From the NCBI RefSeq assembly GCF_003937825.1, contig NZ_RSFW01000013.1:62001-126000 (forward strand): a stretch of 64,000 nucleotides of DNA, written 5' to 3'. Source of the DNA: Mesobacillus subterraneus. Its GTDB lineage: Bacteria; Bacillota; Bacilli; Bacillales; Cytobacillaceae. Position numbers and translations under genes: made by a program. The notes below the pieces were generated by a model that saw only the letters and a program-made list of their open reading frames with translations, was not told where the DNA came from and ran no database searches. Below are positions 35,152 to 44,560 of the stretch, one piece after another (position 1 is the first letter of the stretch; each line of letters opens with the position of its first letter).

Positions 35152-35161
35152 CGTATCCCTC

Positions 35162-36223
35162 CTATTTCGAGGCTTGATATGCATCCCATAACCCGTGAAG
35201 GTACATGATGCCTAGCGCCCTGTCATATAAACCGTATCCTGGTCTGCACACCTCGCCCCACAGATGTCGGCCGTGGTCTGGACGAACGTAGCCGTCGTAT
35301 TGGATATCTGCCAGTTCTTTCACTACGCCTTTAATATCGATTGAACCATCCGTTGTCAGATGGGAAGTTTCAATGAAATCGCCATTTTCATAGATCTTCA
35401 CATTGCGAATATGGGCGAAAGGAGACTTATGCGCAAATTCCTTCGCAATCGCAACCATATCATTCTCAGGATTCGCCCCCAGCGAACCTGTGCAGAAAGT
35501 GATTCCATTCGATGGAGAATCTGAGATGGAAAGCAGCTTCTCAAGGCTAGCTCTGCCCGTCATGATACGAGGTAAACCAAAAATCGACCATGGCGGATCA
35601 TCCGGGTGGATTCCCATCTTGATTCCAGCTTCTTCAGCAACCGGCAGGATCTCTCTGAGGAAGTAGCCAAGGTTCTCCCATAGGTCTTCCTCTGTTACAT
35701 TTTCATACGCTGCAAACAATTCCTTGATTCGTGCCAGTTTTTCCGGCTCCCATCCTGGCAGCGTCAAGTCAGAGGCTGAAGAAACGGTGTCGATCAACTC
35801 CTGGGGATCCTGGTTTTCTACTTTCGCTTTTTCGAAAAATAAAGCCGTGGATCCATCAGGAAGCTCCTTGAACAAATCGGTTCGCGTCCAGTCGAAAATC
35901 GGCATGAAATTGTAGCAGATCACCTTGACACCAAACTCACCAAGATTGCGGATTGTTTGCTTGTAATTCTCGATATAACGCTCACGGTCTTCATTACCCA
36001 GTTTAATCGCTTCGTGGACATTCACACTCTCAACGACTTCTCCATGGAAGCCAAATGACTGGATGTAGTCCATTTCCGCTTTGATTTCTTCCTTTTCCCA
36101 CACTTCTCCTACCGGCTTTTGGTGCAGCGCCCAGACGATGCCTTTTACACCAGGAATCTGTCTGACATGATCAAGAGTGACCGTATCATTATCGCGGCCA
36201 TACCAGCGAAATGTCATATTCAT
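35162..36223 (-). CDS. uxuA: Mannonate dehydratase
   Basis: Converts D-mannonate to 2-keto-3-deoxygluconate, Mn/Fe dependent TIM barrel of 353 residues. Signatures: MTFRWYGRDNDTVTLDHVRQ at the N-terminus, MGIHPDDPPWSIFGLPRI with metal/substrate His-Asp, TFCTGSLGANPENDM and RPDHGRHLWGE near the C-terminus. It overlaps eda by 4 bp (ATGA) and has an AGGAGG site, so translation is coupled. Confidence 0.96.
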   Translation of the reverse strand: MNMTFRWYGRDNDTVTLDHVRQIPGVKGIVWALHQKPVGEVWEKEEIKAEMDYIQSFGFHGEVVESVNVHEAIKLGNEDRERYIENYKQTIRNLGEFGVKVICYNFMPIFDWTRTDLFKELPDGSTALFFEKAKVENQDPQELIDTVSSASDLTLPGWEPEKLARIKELFAAYENVTEEDLWENLGYFLREILPVAEEAGIKMGIHPDDPPWSIFGLPRIMTGRASLEKLLSISDSPSNGITFCTGSLGANPENDMVAIAKEFAHKSPFAHIRNVKIYENGDFIETSHLTTDGSIDIKGVVKELADIQYDGYVRPDHGRHLWGEVCRPGYGLYDRALGIMYLHGLWDAYQASK

Positions 36224-36855
36224 GATGCGTTACCTCCTGATACTGCTTCGGTGTATTTACGGCAAAGCTCCGTCACGCCTTCTTTTCCGGAAGAACGATA
36301 TGCCTTGTTCAGGTCACTGCCAATTCCTGCTGCAACCGCACCAGCACCAAGCCAATCGGATACATTATCAAGGTTGACGCCGCCTGTCGGCATGACGCGA
36401 ACCTGTGGCAGTGGCCCATTGACCGCGCCAATGAATGATGGGTCGAAACGGTTTGCCGGGAACAGTTTGACGATGTCACAGCCACTTTCAATCGCCGTAA
36501 CGATTTCGGTAATCGTCATGCAGCCTGGCAAATATGCAACAGAATAGCGATTGCACAGTACTGCGATATCCTTGTTAAAATTCGGGCTGACCACGAATTT
36601 AGCTCCGCTTAATATCGCATGGCGGGCTGTTTCCGGATCAAGTACTGTTCCTGCACCCAAAATTGCATCTGATCCTGACAGCTCCTCGAATACTTTGGCA
36701 ACATCAGGAGTCGTATAGGTTAATTCAATGGCCCGGAAGCCGCCTTCGATGGCACCTTCCGAGATTTGAATCGCTTCTTCTGCCGTCGCGCCGCGGACGA
36801 CAGCGACGACCTTGGATTCAGACAATTGCTGTAGTGTTTCTATTTTCAAGTTCAT
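36220..36855 (-). CDS. eda: KDPG/KHG aldolase
   Basis: Splits 2-keto-3-deoxy-6-phosphogluconate into pyruvate and glyceraldehyde 3-phosphate, the final step of the uronate route. 211 residues, class I aldolase: catalytic Glu region GFRAIELTYT, Schiff-base Lys in DIVKLFPAN, and MPTGGVNLDN for phosphate. ATG 36855 has AGGGG 7 bp upstream; an in-frame start 15 codons earlier overlaps the previous gene end. Confidence 0.94.
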   Translation of the reverse strand: MNLKIETLQQLSESKVVAVVRGATAEEAIQISEGAIEGGFRAIELTYTTPDVAKVFEELSGSDAILGAGTVLDPETARHAILSGAKFVVSPNFNKDIAVLCNRYSVAYLPGCMTITEIVTAIESGCDIVKLFPANRFDPSFIGAVNGPLPQVRVMPTGGVNLDNVSDWLGAGAVAAGIGSDLNKAYRSSGKEGVTELCRKYTEAVSGGNAS

Positions 36856-36865
36856 CAAATCGCCC

Positions 36866-37885
36866 CTATTCAAACACAATAACTGCTTTGCGTACTTCAC
36901 CCGGATTCTGCTCTACAAATGTAAAAGCTTCTTTTACCTGCTCAAGCGGGAACTGGTGGGTGATAAAACCATTCCCTTTCAGTCTTCTGTCATTAAGTAA
37001 GTTGACGACCTTGCCGAACTGGTTCGTCTGCAGACGAGAGCCGACAATCGTCACTTCCTTTTTCGTGATCGGCAGCTGCGGAATCTGTGATGGCCGCTCA
37101 TCAAAGCCCAGCACTACGACTGTGCCTGCTGGCGAAACGACATCGACACCAAGCTCAAATGTTGACGGAAGGCAGACTGCATCAATCACTACGTTCGGGC
37201 CGTCACCGTCCGTCAGTTCCATTACGCGTTCGGCCACGGATACTTCACGGGCATTGATGATTTCATCTGCACCATTCTCCCTGGCGAATGCAAGTCTTTC
37301 CTCTTCAAGGTCTGTGATGATCACCTTTGCTCCTTGAAGCTTCGCCATTTTTAAAATGCAGATCCCAATCGGACCGGAGCCCTGGATCAATACGGTATCC
37401 CCTTCTTCAACACCGCCGCGCCAGACAGCCTGTGCACCGATCGTGAATGGCTCTGCTAAAACAGCTTCATCCCAACCAAGGGAAGGATCAACCACATGCA
37501 GCTGTTTTTCCGGCAGCACGAAAGATTCGCGCATTCCGCCATCTTCGTGGACACCAAATACGGACAGTGACTTACAAACATTCGTGCGGCCTTTTCTGCA
37601 AGCATAGCACTCACCGCAGTAACGGATTGGTTCAACCACCACATGGTCTCCAGGTTTTACATTTTTAACTGCAGAGCCTACTTCAACTACTTCCCCGGTA
37701 ACTTCATGGCCAGGGATTCGCGGATAAGTGGCCAGCGGATTCGTGCCATGGTAGATATGCATATCGGATCCGCAAATGCCAACACGCTTTACTTTTACAA
37801 GAACATCTTCCGGATTCTTTATAACGGGCTGTTCTAGCTCTTGAATTACAAGTTCCATTGCTTGAGGAATTTGGACTGCCTTCAT
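36866..37885 (-). CDS. Zinc-type alcohol dehydrogenase, YjmD-like
   Basis: Medium-chain zinc dehydrogenase of 339 residues, the length of B. subtilis YjmD, which sits in its uxu/exu operon. Catalytic zinc ligands in [12 protein letters not shown] and GHEV; structural zinc cysteines in [15 protein letters not shown]; cofactor motif GSGPIG. It probably oxidises a hexonate or reduces a keto-hexonate as a side entry to the pathway. AGGTGG precedes the ATG. Confidence 0.88.
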   Translation of the reverse strand: MKAVQIPQAMELVIQELEQPVIKNPEDVLVKVKRVGICGSDMHIYHGTNPLATYPRIPGHEVTGEVVEVGSAVKNVKPGDHVVVEPIRYCGECYACRKGRTNVCKSLSVFGVHEDGGMRESFVLPEKQLHVVDPSLGWDEAVLAEPFTIGAQAVWRGGVEEGDTVLIQGSGPIGICILKMAKLQGAKVIITDLEEERLAFARENGADEIINAREVSVAERVMELTDGDGPNVVIDAVCLPSTFELGVDVVSPAGTVVVLGFDERPSQIPQLPITKKEVTIVGSRLQTNQFGKVVNLLNDRRLKGNGFITHQFPLEQVKEAFTFVEQNPGEVRKAVIVFE

Positions 37886-37899
37886 TTTTTAAAAACCAC

Positions 37900-39171
37900 C
37901 TATTCAAATAAGCTTGGTAAGAAAAGTGAAACTTGCGGCACGAACGCAACCAGCAGCAATACCACTAAGCTGACGCCAAGGAAAGGAACGAGTTCCCTCG
38001 CTGTCCTGCCAATCGGTACCTTGCCGATCTGGGAAGCAACGAAAAGACATACACCAACTGGAGGTGTAACGAGGCCGATGACAAGGTTAAGGACCATCAT
38101 GACACCAAATTGGACTGGGTCCATTCCAACTTGTGCAGCAACCGGCATCAATACCGGGAACAAAATGACAAGCGCAGCAATCGTTTCCATGAATGTACCT
38201 ACGAATAAAAGCAGCAGGTTGATCAGCAGGATGACGACAATTGGATTTTCAGAGATACCAAGAATCGTATCAGCCACTAGCTGTGGAATCTGTTCGCTTA
38301 CCATTATCCAGCCAAACAGGTTGGCAAAACCGACGAGCAGCATGATGGAAGCGGTCGTTGTCATGGTAGACAGCATGATGCCAGGGATCTTTTTGATCGG
38401 CAATTCTTTATAAACAAAGATTCCGATTACAAGTGCGTAGATAACCGCAATAATCGATGCCTCTGTTGGCGTGAAGTATCCGCCAAGAATGCCCCAAAGG
38501 ATGATGACCGTCATGAACAATGCCCAGAATGAGCCCATGAAGCTTTCGAAAATGACTTTTAAGGATTTTCTTTCACCTTTTGGATAGTTACGCTTAACTG
38601 AAATAATGTAAGTAGGAATCATCAAACCGAGTCCAAGCATTAGTCCAGGCAGCGCTCCCGCTAAGAACAGGTCACCAATCGATACAGAAGCTAATGTCCC
38701 AACAATGATCATTGGCAGGGACGGCGGGATGATTGGTCCGACCGTTGAAGACGATGCAGTAACTGCAGCAGAAAAGCCAGGACCGTAGCCTTCCTTTTTC
38801 ATTGCAGGAATCATGATCGCGCCGATGCTTGCTGTATCCGCAAGCGCCGTTCCGGAGATCCCGGCAAAGCCCATGGATGAACCAACGTTCGCCAATCCCA
38901 GGCCGCCGCGGACATGTCCGAAGAGGTTATTCGCGAACTTGATGATTCGGTCCGTGATCCCGCCGGCGTTCATCAGGTTACCTGCAAGGATAAATCCCGG
39001 AATACACAGCAATACAAAGGAATTCAGTCCGGCAAACATTTTTTGGGGAATGATGGTTAGAGGAATATCTGCCAGGAACAAATAGATCAAGGAAGACAAA
39101 CCGAGGCTAAAAGCAACCGGCACGCCCAAAAAGATCAGCACTATGAATGAAATGAATAAAACGGCCGCCAT
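37900..39171 (-). CDS. TRAP transporter large permease (DctM type)
   Basis: Twelve-helix ion-coupled transport subunit of 423 residues. Typical DctM sequences: VPVAFSLGLSSLIYL, CIPGFILAGNLMNAGG, GISGTALADTASIGA and NLVIGLVTPPVGVCLF. It shares one base with the dctQ-type gene upstream, so translation is coupled. It carries the uronate or hexonate substrate with the small permease and binding protein. Confidence 0.95.
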   Translation of the reverse strand: MAAVLFISFIVLIFLGVPVAFSLGLSSLIYLFLADIPLTIIPQKMFAGLNSFVLLCIPGFILAGNLMNAGGITDRIIKFANNLFGHVRGGLGLANVGSSMGFAGISGTALADTASIGAIMIPAMKKEGYGPGFSAAVTASSSTVGPIIPPSLPMIIVGTLASVSIGDLFLAGALPGLMLGLGLMIPTYIISVKRNYPKGERKSLKVIFESFMGSFWALFMTVIILWGILGGYFTPTEASIIAVIYALVIGIFVYKELPIKKIPGIMLSTMTTTASIMLLVGFANLFGWIMVSEQIPQLVADTILGISENPIVVILLINLLLLFVGTFMETIAALVILFPVLMPVAAQVGMDPVQFGVMMVLNLVIGLVTPPVGVCLFVASQIGKVPIGRTARELVPFLGVSLVVLLLVAFVPQVSLFLPSLFE

Positions 39172-39662
39172 TATAACTCTCCTCCATCGATGTCTGACTT
39201 GAAGTCTACTTCATTACGAATCAACTTAACGATTTTAACAATAGAATAAAATGCTAATAGAATTGACATAATCAAGATGGCTGCATGGATTGCAGACATT
39301 TTAAACGGCATTGTCGCTGAGGTTTGTGTGCCGACCAGCGTGAAGTCGTAGCCTGTCTTGATCATGACTCCGAATAGCACCATCAACACTGCGTAAATCC
39401 CGATTTCGTAAAAACGCCTGAAATGATGGGACATTTTCGTCAGGATCATATCAACATTGATATACTCCCCGCGGAGCAACGCGAGCGGAGCGCCGAAGCA
39501 AATGGCATAAATGAATAAATATCGTGTCAATTCCTCAGTCCAAATCGCTGTATAAGGCAGATAGCGGGACATGATCTGTACCATCACGACAACGATGACA
39601 CCAGTTAAGCTGACAACAGTTAAAAACGCCAACACCGTATCAAGCCATTTACGAATTTTCAT
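39171..39662 (-). CDS. TRAP transporter small permease (DctQ type)
   Basis: Four-helix membrane subunit of 163 residues. The family segment RYLPYTAIWTEELTRYLFIYA followed by GAPLALLRGEYINVDM is typical of DctQ. It lies between the binding protein and the large permease, as in most TRAP operons. Confidence 0.92.
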   Translation of the reverse strand: MKIRKWLDTVLAFLTVVSLTGVIVVVMVQIMSRYLPYTAIWTEELTRYLFIYAICFGAPLALLRGEYINVDMILTKMSHHFRRFYEIGIYAVLMVLFGVMIKTGYDFTLVGTQTSATMPFKMSAIHAAILIMSILLAFYSIVKIVKLIRNEVDFKSDIDGGEL

Positions 39663-39683
39663 GGTTCCATCCCTTCCTTAAAG

Positions 39684-39721
39684 GAAAGGCACAGCCGGCT
39701 GCAATAGCCGGACAGTGCCTT
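39684..39721 (-). terminator. Intercistronic stem-loop between dctP- and dctQ-type genes
   Basis: AAGGCACtGtCCGGCT-type stem (AAGGCAC...GTGCCTT outer, GCCGGCT...AGCCGG inner). It likely raises binding-protein mRNA over permease mRNA. Confidence 0.6.
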
Positions 39722-39728
39722 ATCAGAA

Positions 39729-40733
39729 TTACTTCGTTTCAAGAATCTTTTCGTATAATTCATATTGTTCTGGCTTCAACGAAGCTTTGATTGCAGGAAT
39801 CATTGCTTCACGGAATGCATCCTGATCCACATCGACAAACTTCATGCCTTCGCCTTCAAGATCCTTTTCGATTTGAGCGATTTCCTTGTCATACAGGTCA
39901 GCTCCGAACTGCTGTGCTTCAGCTGCTGCTTCTTTTACAGCTTCTTTCTGCTCGTCATTCAGTGCATCGAACTGCTTGTTGCCAACAAGGATGTAAATCC
40001 ATGAGTAAACGTGCTCAGTGCGGTTCACGTAATCTTGTACTTCGTAAAGTGCGCCACTCTTGATCAGGTCAACCGGGTTTTCCTGTCCATGGATTACGCC
40101 TTGCTGAAGTCCAGTAAATACTTCATTGAAGTCCATTACCTGCGGCTTTGCACCTGCAGCTTCCCATACCTTCAGGAACAATGGAACGTTTGGTACACGC
40201 ATGCTGAAACCTTTCAAATCTTCCGGTGAAGTGATTTCTTTGTTGGATGTCAGGTTACGCGGTGCGCGAGTGTGATAGTACAAAGGTGTCAGGTTCGCTT
40301 TTTCAGAGATTTCCGCTTCAATCTGCTCACCGATTTCACCTTCGACAACTGTCTTAACATGGTCCAAATCACGGAATGCGTATGGTACAGCCATCAGCGC
40401 AGCTTTTGGTGCCCAGTTTTGCAGTGTTTCTCCAGAGATGACCATGTCTGCAGTTCCAGCCTGAATCGCGTTGATTGTATCTGTTTCCCCGCCAAGTGAG
40501 TTGTTTGGATAGATTGTGATATCAATGCTGCCGTCAGTTTTTTCTTCTACAAGCTCTTCGAATTTCTTAGCTGTTTTGTGCCAGATGTGATTTTCGTCAG
40601 CAAGGTGGCCGAACTTCCACTTGATGACATCCCCTTTGCTTTCGCCGCCAGCTTTTTCAGAATCGCCAGAGCCACAAGCTGTCAACAATAGTGATGCTGC
40701 CAAAATACCTGATAAAAATTTTGCCTTTTTCAT
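39729..40733 (-). CDS. TRAP transporter substrate-binding lipoprotein (DctP type)
   Basis: Extracytoplasmic binding protein of 334 residues with a lipobox LTAC. DctP signatures: WKFGHLADENHIWHKTAKKF, NNSLGGETD, and the substrate Arg segment LKGFSMRVPNVPLFLKVWEAAGA. QGVIHGQENPVDLI closes the site. GGGGAGG lies 9 bp before ATG 40733 and only 3 bp before an ATG at 40739, so I prefer the former. Confidence 0.93.
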   Translation of the reverse strand: MKKAKFLSGILAASLLLTACGSGDSEKAGGESKGDVIKWKFGHLADENHIWHKTAKKFEELVEEKTDGSIDITIYPNNSLGGETDTINAIQAGTADMVISGETLQNWAPKAALMAVPYAFRDLDHVKTVVEGEIGEQIEAEISEKANLTPLYYHTRAPRNLTSNKEITSPEDLKGFSMRVPNVPLFLKVWEAAGAKPQVMDFNEVFTGLQQGVIHGQENPVDLIKSGALYEVQDYVNRTEHVYSWIYILVGNKQFDALNDEQKEAVKEAAAEAQQFGADLYDKEIAQIEKDLEGEGMKFVDVDQDAFREAMIPAIKASLKPEQYELYEKILETK

Positions 40734-40762
40734 GAACATTTTCCTCCCCTTAGTTCCTTAGA

Positions 40763-41773
40763 TTATTTTTTTAAAAATTCATACACAGTGGAAGCAATCG
40801 TAATTCCGTTTTGGAGATTTCTTTCCTCATTCATCTGTTCAATTTCGCCAGGCACAAACACTTGTGAGAACCCTGGTGCAGGTTCTGACTGGCGAATTTC
40901 CGCCATCATCTGGTCCATGCCTTCAAGGAAAGCATCCGCATCTGTGAAGAATGCAGGGTTGATGGCGCAGAAGTAATGGCCAAGCTTGCGCTTCTTATCA
41001 AGGTCGCCATACATTTTAGCCACATGCGGACCAAATGCCGCGCCTGCCAGCAGGCCTGAAAAGATATCGACAATCATGGATAATCCGTAGCCTTTAGGCC
41101 CGCCGAATGGCTGGAGTGAGACAACTTTGGCAGGATCAGTCACCGTTTCACCATTTTCATCTACTCCCCATCCTGGAGGAATCTCCTTGCCTTCTTCCTT
41201 GTATTGAAGGATTTTGCCAAGCGCTACATTGGAAGTAGCCATATCCAGAATGAACGGTTTGCTCGTTTTGGCTGGAACACCATATGCAATTGGGTTCGTC
41301 CCGAGGAACGCTTCCTTTCCGCCAAATGGAACGACGATTTTATCCGTGTGGGTCATCGCGATGCCGATCACGTTTTGTTCTGCCGCTTCCTCGACAAAGT
41401 AGCTCAGTGCGCCACAGTGGCTGCTATTAATGGCTGTCACCATGCCGATACCATTTTCCTTCGCCATTTGAATCGCCTGTTTCATGGCGACATCGGCGAT
41501 CACGTGGCCGAACCCGTCATCCCCGTCAACAACGCCTGTAACTGGTCCCGTTTTATTGAATTTGATATCCGCATTTGGATTGATTCCGCCAGCATTCAGG
41601 CGGTTCACATAATGCTCCGTGCGGAGAACACCGTGTGAGTTGACATTGCGAAGGTCTGCATGGACAAGGATTTCAGCCACTTTTACTGCGTGCTCCTTGT
41701 TCAAGCCAGCCTCGCCAAGTTTGTTTACAACTAGCTCTTTCGCTTCTTCATGTGAAATCGTTACTGTTGACAT
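40763..41773 (-). CDS. Malate/lactate/ureidoglycolate dehydrogenase family oxidoreductase, YjmC-like
   Basis: NAD(P)-dependent oxidoreductase of 336 residues of the Ldh_2 family, close in length to B. subtilis YjmC in the uxu/exu operon and related to E. coli 2,3-diketo-L-gulonate reductase YiaK. Signatures: [19 protein letters not shown] with catalytic His, [23 protein letters not shown] and [17 protein letters not shown]. In E. coli, yiaK also neighbours a TRAP transporter. The true substrate here is unknown. Confidence 0.88.
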   Translation of the reverse strand: MSTVTISHEEAKELVVNKLGEAGLNKEHAVKVAEILVHADLRNVNSHGVLRTEHYVNRLNAGGINPNADIKFNKTGPVTGVVDGDDGFGHVIADVAMKQAIQMAKENGIGMVTAINSSHCGALSYFVEEAAEQNVIGIAMTHTDKIVVPFGGKEAFLGTNPIAYGVPAKTSKPFILDMATSNVALGKILQYKEEGKEIPPGWGVDENGETVTDPAKVVSLQPFGGPKGYGLSMIVDIFSGLLAGAAFGPHVAKMYGDLDKKRKLGHYFCAINPAFFTDADAFLEGMDQMMAEIRQSEPAPGFSQVFVPGEIEQMNEERNLQNGITIASTVYEFLKK

Positions 41774-41785
41774 TCCTTGCCCCTC

Positions 41786-42331
41786 CTATTCCAGATTGGA
41801 ATGGTTCTTTCTTAATTCTTCGTTCGTTTTGCCTTCTGCCAGACTGTCGATGATGGCTGCATCCAAGATGAGATGTGCGGCCTGATCGAACTGGTTCCCG
41901 AGCGGCTGGATTGTTTCTGGCTCACCCTCGATACGATATTTCGTCGCCGCCGGAATTCTGATCCCCCCTGAGATGAAGGGCAGCTGCAATGCTTCCTCGT
42001 TTGTCGTAACAAGGAAGACCCGAGCTCCTGTCTCATGGGCACTTTCTGATATGTTCAGTGCTTGCGCGGTTTTACCCGAACCAGACATGACTACTAAAAT
42101 ATCATTCTCTTGTATAGCCGGAGTAGTCGTTTCTCCGACAACATAGACTGTTTTGCCACTATGCATCAGCCTCATGGCGATCGCCTTAGCCACGAAACCC
42201 GAGCGCCCCTCCCCTGTGAAAAAGAAGCGTCTGTCTTCTTTTAAAAGTTCAACGAAGGAAGCGTATTGCTCAGCTTCAACGTTCATGCATACGGCCTGCA
42301 TTTCTTTTAACACTGTTGTGATCGTATTCAT
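41786..42331 (-). CDS. hxlB: 6-phospho-3-hexuloisomerase
   Basis: SIS-domain isomerase of 181 residues converting 3-hexulose 6-phosphate and fructose 6-phosphate. Signatures FFTGEGRSGFVAKAIAMRLMH, VVGETTTPAI and VVMSGSGKT (phosphosugar loop). GGAGGAG precedes ATG 42331. In the formaldehyde route hxlA and hxlB are usually adjacent; here they lie at opposite parts of one operon. Confidence 0.88.
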   Translation of the reverse strand: MNTITTVLKEMQAVCMNVEAEQYASFVELLKEDRRFFFTGEGRSGFVAKAIAMRLMHSGKTVYVVGETTTPAIQENDILVVMSGSGKTAQALNISESAHETGARVFLVTTNEEALQLPFISGGIRIPAATKYRIEGEPETIQPLGNQFDQAAHLILDAAIIDSLAEGKTNEELRKNHSNLE

Positions 42332-42344
42332 GGCACTCCTCCGA

Positions 42345-43301
42345 TCAGCGTTCAATGACCGCTTCATTGTTTACAAAAGCGCTTACTTCTTCATAATAAG
42401 GAAGCCCCTCATTATCCCCTGAGACCGTGGTGACAAGTGCACCGACTCCGTTTGCGAAGCGGAGAAGCTGTTCTGGGGTGAAGCCTTGAAGCCAGCCGTA
42501 CACAAAGCCTGCATCAAAGCCATCTCCTGCTCCAACCGTGTCAATCGGATTTACCTTGAAGCCAGGCGCTTCAATCCACTCACCATTGCGATACATTCTC
42601 GAACCATTCGCTCCATCCTTGATCACGAGATCCTTGATTGCGAATTCATCTGCAAACTTTCCAAGCTCTTCTGCTGAATCCTTGCCAATGATCAGGCGGA
42701 TTTCATCCAGTCCGGTAAGGAGGATATCAACATAAGGAAAAATCTCATTGTATGCCTTGCGCGCATCTTCGATTGTCCAAAGCTTAAGCCTGATATTAGG
42801 ATCGAAGGAAACCGGAATACCTTTTTCCTTGGCGACTTCGGCCAACCTTTTAGCAACCTTCACATTATTTGAATCAATGGCCATGAACACACCGGTCAGA
42901 TGTAGCAAATTCACTCCGTCAAGCCAGTCTTCCTGTACCTTTTCAGGAGTCAAGGTCGTAATCGGCGAGTTATACCGGTAGTAAAACGTCTTACCGGATC
43001 CGTCACCATTGATTTCTTTAAAATTTAGTGAGGTCGGATAGCCTTCCACGAGCTTCACTTCGGAGACATCGACACCCTCTCCGCGAGTGAAGTTGTAAAT
43101 CACCCTGCCGAACTCATCCTTGCCCAGCCTGCTGACCCATTTGCTGTGCAGGCCAAGTCGCGCACAGCCAATCGCGAAGTTCAGCTCCGCTCCGCCTACT
43201 TTTCTATTAAATCTTTCTACAAAGCGCAGGGGGCCTTGCACAGATGGATTGAATGTTATCATTGCATCTCCGATGGTCAAAACCTTATACCGATCTGGCA
43301 T
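42345..43301 (-). CDS. kdgK: 2-keto-3-deoxygluconate kinase
   Basis: PfkB-family sugar kinase of 318 residues, phosphorylating KDG for the Eda aldolase. Signatures: GGAELNFAIGCARLG near residue 36 and the catalytic DTVGAGDGFDAGFVYG toward the C-terminus (Asp in GAGD). Its first 17 bases overlap the kdgR gene end, a compact arrangement also seen in B. subtilis kdgRKAT. Confidence 0.94.
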   Translation of the reverse strand: MPDRYKVLTIGDAMITFNPSVQGPLRFVERFNRKVGGAELNFAIGCARLGLHSKWVSRLGKDEFGRVIYNFTRGEGVDVSEVKLVEGYPTSLNFKEINGDGSGKTFYYRYNSPITTLTPEKVQEDWLDGVNLLHLTGVFMAIDSNNVKVAKRLAEVAKEKGIPVSFDPNIRLKLWTIEDARKAYNEIFPYVDILLTGLDEIRLIIGKDSAEELGKFADEFAIKDLVIKDGANGSRMYRNGEWIEAPGFKVNPIDTVGAGDGFDAGFVYGWLQGFTPEQLLRFANGVGALVTTVSGDNEGLPYYEEVSAFVNNEAVIER

Positions 43302-44325
43302 TGTTCTTCTCTCCCAACACTTGCACGGACTCCCGTTCTACTAATACGGGGTCGTACCTTCTAATTTCATATGAATCTTCTATTTCCCCTTCGGCAATCA
43401 GGTTGAACAGCGTTTCGGCCGCATCCTTGCCAATTTGGAAGGTAGGCTGCTTGATCGCAGATATCGGCGTTGCCGCTATTTCGAGGAAATCGGAATCATC
43501 GACCGCGATAACGCTTACATCTTCTCCGATTTGAAGTTTCTTTTTTCTTAAAAACTTGAGCAACTCAATCAAGGAAAGGTCATTTGTCGCAAAAAATGCT
43601 TCTGGCCTGTCTTCCTGCTCCCAGAGCTTTTCAAGCGCCGGTACGATTCCCTTCCGGTCAGCTGCGATGATCCAGCTTTCGTTTGGTGTGATACCGTTTT
43701 CAGTAAGCGTTTTCTTTGCACCGCTGATACGCTCCACCCTCGGGGATACCTTCTGGGTGATCGACATCGATACCGTTCCGATTTTCGTGTGTCCCTTTTT
43801 CAGGAGCTCTCGAACCGCGACCTCAGCTGCCCTTTCATTGTTCAGCATCAACGTCGGATAAATCGGCTGCTCCACTTTCCTGTCTACGAATACAACCGGG
43901 AAGTTCGAACGCTTCAGCTCTTCATACAAACAAAGATTGTCGGCCGTCGGGAAGATGATCAGGCCATCAACCTGCTTTGCGAGCAGCATATTGATGTAAT
44001 CACGTTCCTTCGCCGGATTGTCATCGGCATTGCATACGAACATATGAAACTGGCTTTCTTCACACGCATCCTCAATCGCCCGGATGATCTCCGTTGAAAA
44101 CGTGTGGAGAATGTTCGCCACAATCACGCCAATCGTCGATGACTTCTTTTGCTTCAAGCTCTTCGCGACGAAGTTCGGGATATACCCAAGCTCGCGAATC
44201 GCTTCCTGGATGCGGAGTCTTGTCGGCTCCGCCATAAACTCATATCGGTTATTTATGTACTGAGAAACCGTACTTTTCGAAACGCCCGCCTTCACAGCCA
44301 CATCCTGCATAGTTACTTTTTTCAT
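43285..44325 (-). CDS. kdgR: LacI-family repressor of the uronate operon
   Basis: Regulator of 346 residues, KdgR-like. N-terminal helix-turn-helix VTMQDVAVKAGVSKSTVSQYI and hinge YIPNFVAKSLKQK, then a sugar-binding sensor domain (GVIVANILHTFSTEI onward). It is the first gene of the operon and thus autoregulated; three operator copies lie over the transcription start just upstream. The inducer is likely KDG or KDPG. Confidence 0.92.
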   Translation of the reverse strand: MKKVTMQDVAVKAGVSKSTVSQYINNRYEFMAEPTRLRIQEAIRELGYIPNFVAKSLKQKKSSTIGVIVANILHTFSTEIIRAIEDACEESQFHMFVCNADDNPAKERDYINMLLAKQVDGLIIFPTADNLCLYEELKRSNFPVVFVDRKVEQPIYPTLMLNNERAAEVAVRELLKKGHTKIGTVSMSITQKVSPRVERISGAKKTLTENGITPNESWIIAADRKGIVPALEKLWEQEDRPEAFFATNDLSLIELLKFLRKKKLQIGEDVSVIAVDDSDFLEIAATPISAIKQPTFQIGKDAAETLFNLIAEGEIEDSYEIRRYDPVLVERESVQVLGEKNNARSV

Positions 44326-44350
44326 AAGAATCCCTTCTTTGAATTCTCTA

Positions 44351-44388
44351 TAAACCGATTTAGTAAAACGGTTTAGTAAACCGGTTTA
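44351..44388. promoter_or_regulatory. Three tandem KdgR-type operators
   Basis: TAAACCGATTTA (44351-44362), TAAAACGGTTTA (44364-44375) and TAAACCGGTTTA (44377-44388), 13 bp apart, the last a perfect palindrome. They cover the region from the -10 into the leader of kdgR. Confidence 0.75.
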
Positions 44389-44393
44389 GTAAC

Positions 44394-44423
44394 AGTATAA
44401 ATGAAACCCCTTACAAAAATCAA
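44394..44423 (-). promoter_or_regulatory. Promoter of the uronate operon
   Basis: TTGATT, 18-bp spacer and TATACT on the minus strand, directly upstream of the operator cluster and 70 bp before kdgR. Confidence 0.65.
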
Positions 44424-44461
44424 TCAGTAATTTCTAAAAATTTTGTTTGTTATTTTTTCCA

Positions 44462-44517
44462 AAACAGAGGGACGGTTCTAGTGTTTCGTGAAACACAGAA
44501 CCGTCCCTCTGTTTTTT
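44462..44517. repeat. Dispersed inverted repeat, copy C
   Basis: AACAGAGGGACGGTTC + TAGTGTTT arm, cgtg loop, AAACACAGAACCGTCC + CTCTGTTTTTT arm; one base is deleted from the right arm. It lies between kdgR promoter and the convergent end of the ArgH-like gene unit. Confidence 0.85.
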
Positions 44518-44560
44518 ATTCAGATGTTCACTGGCAGCACACCAACACCGTCAATCAAAC

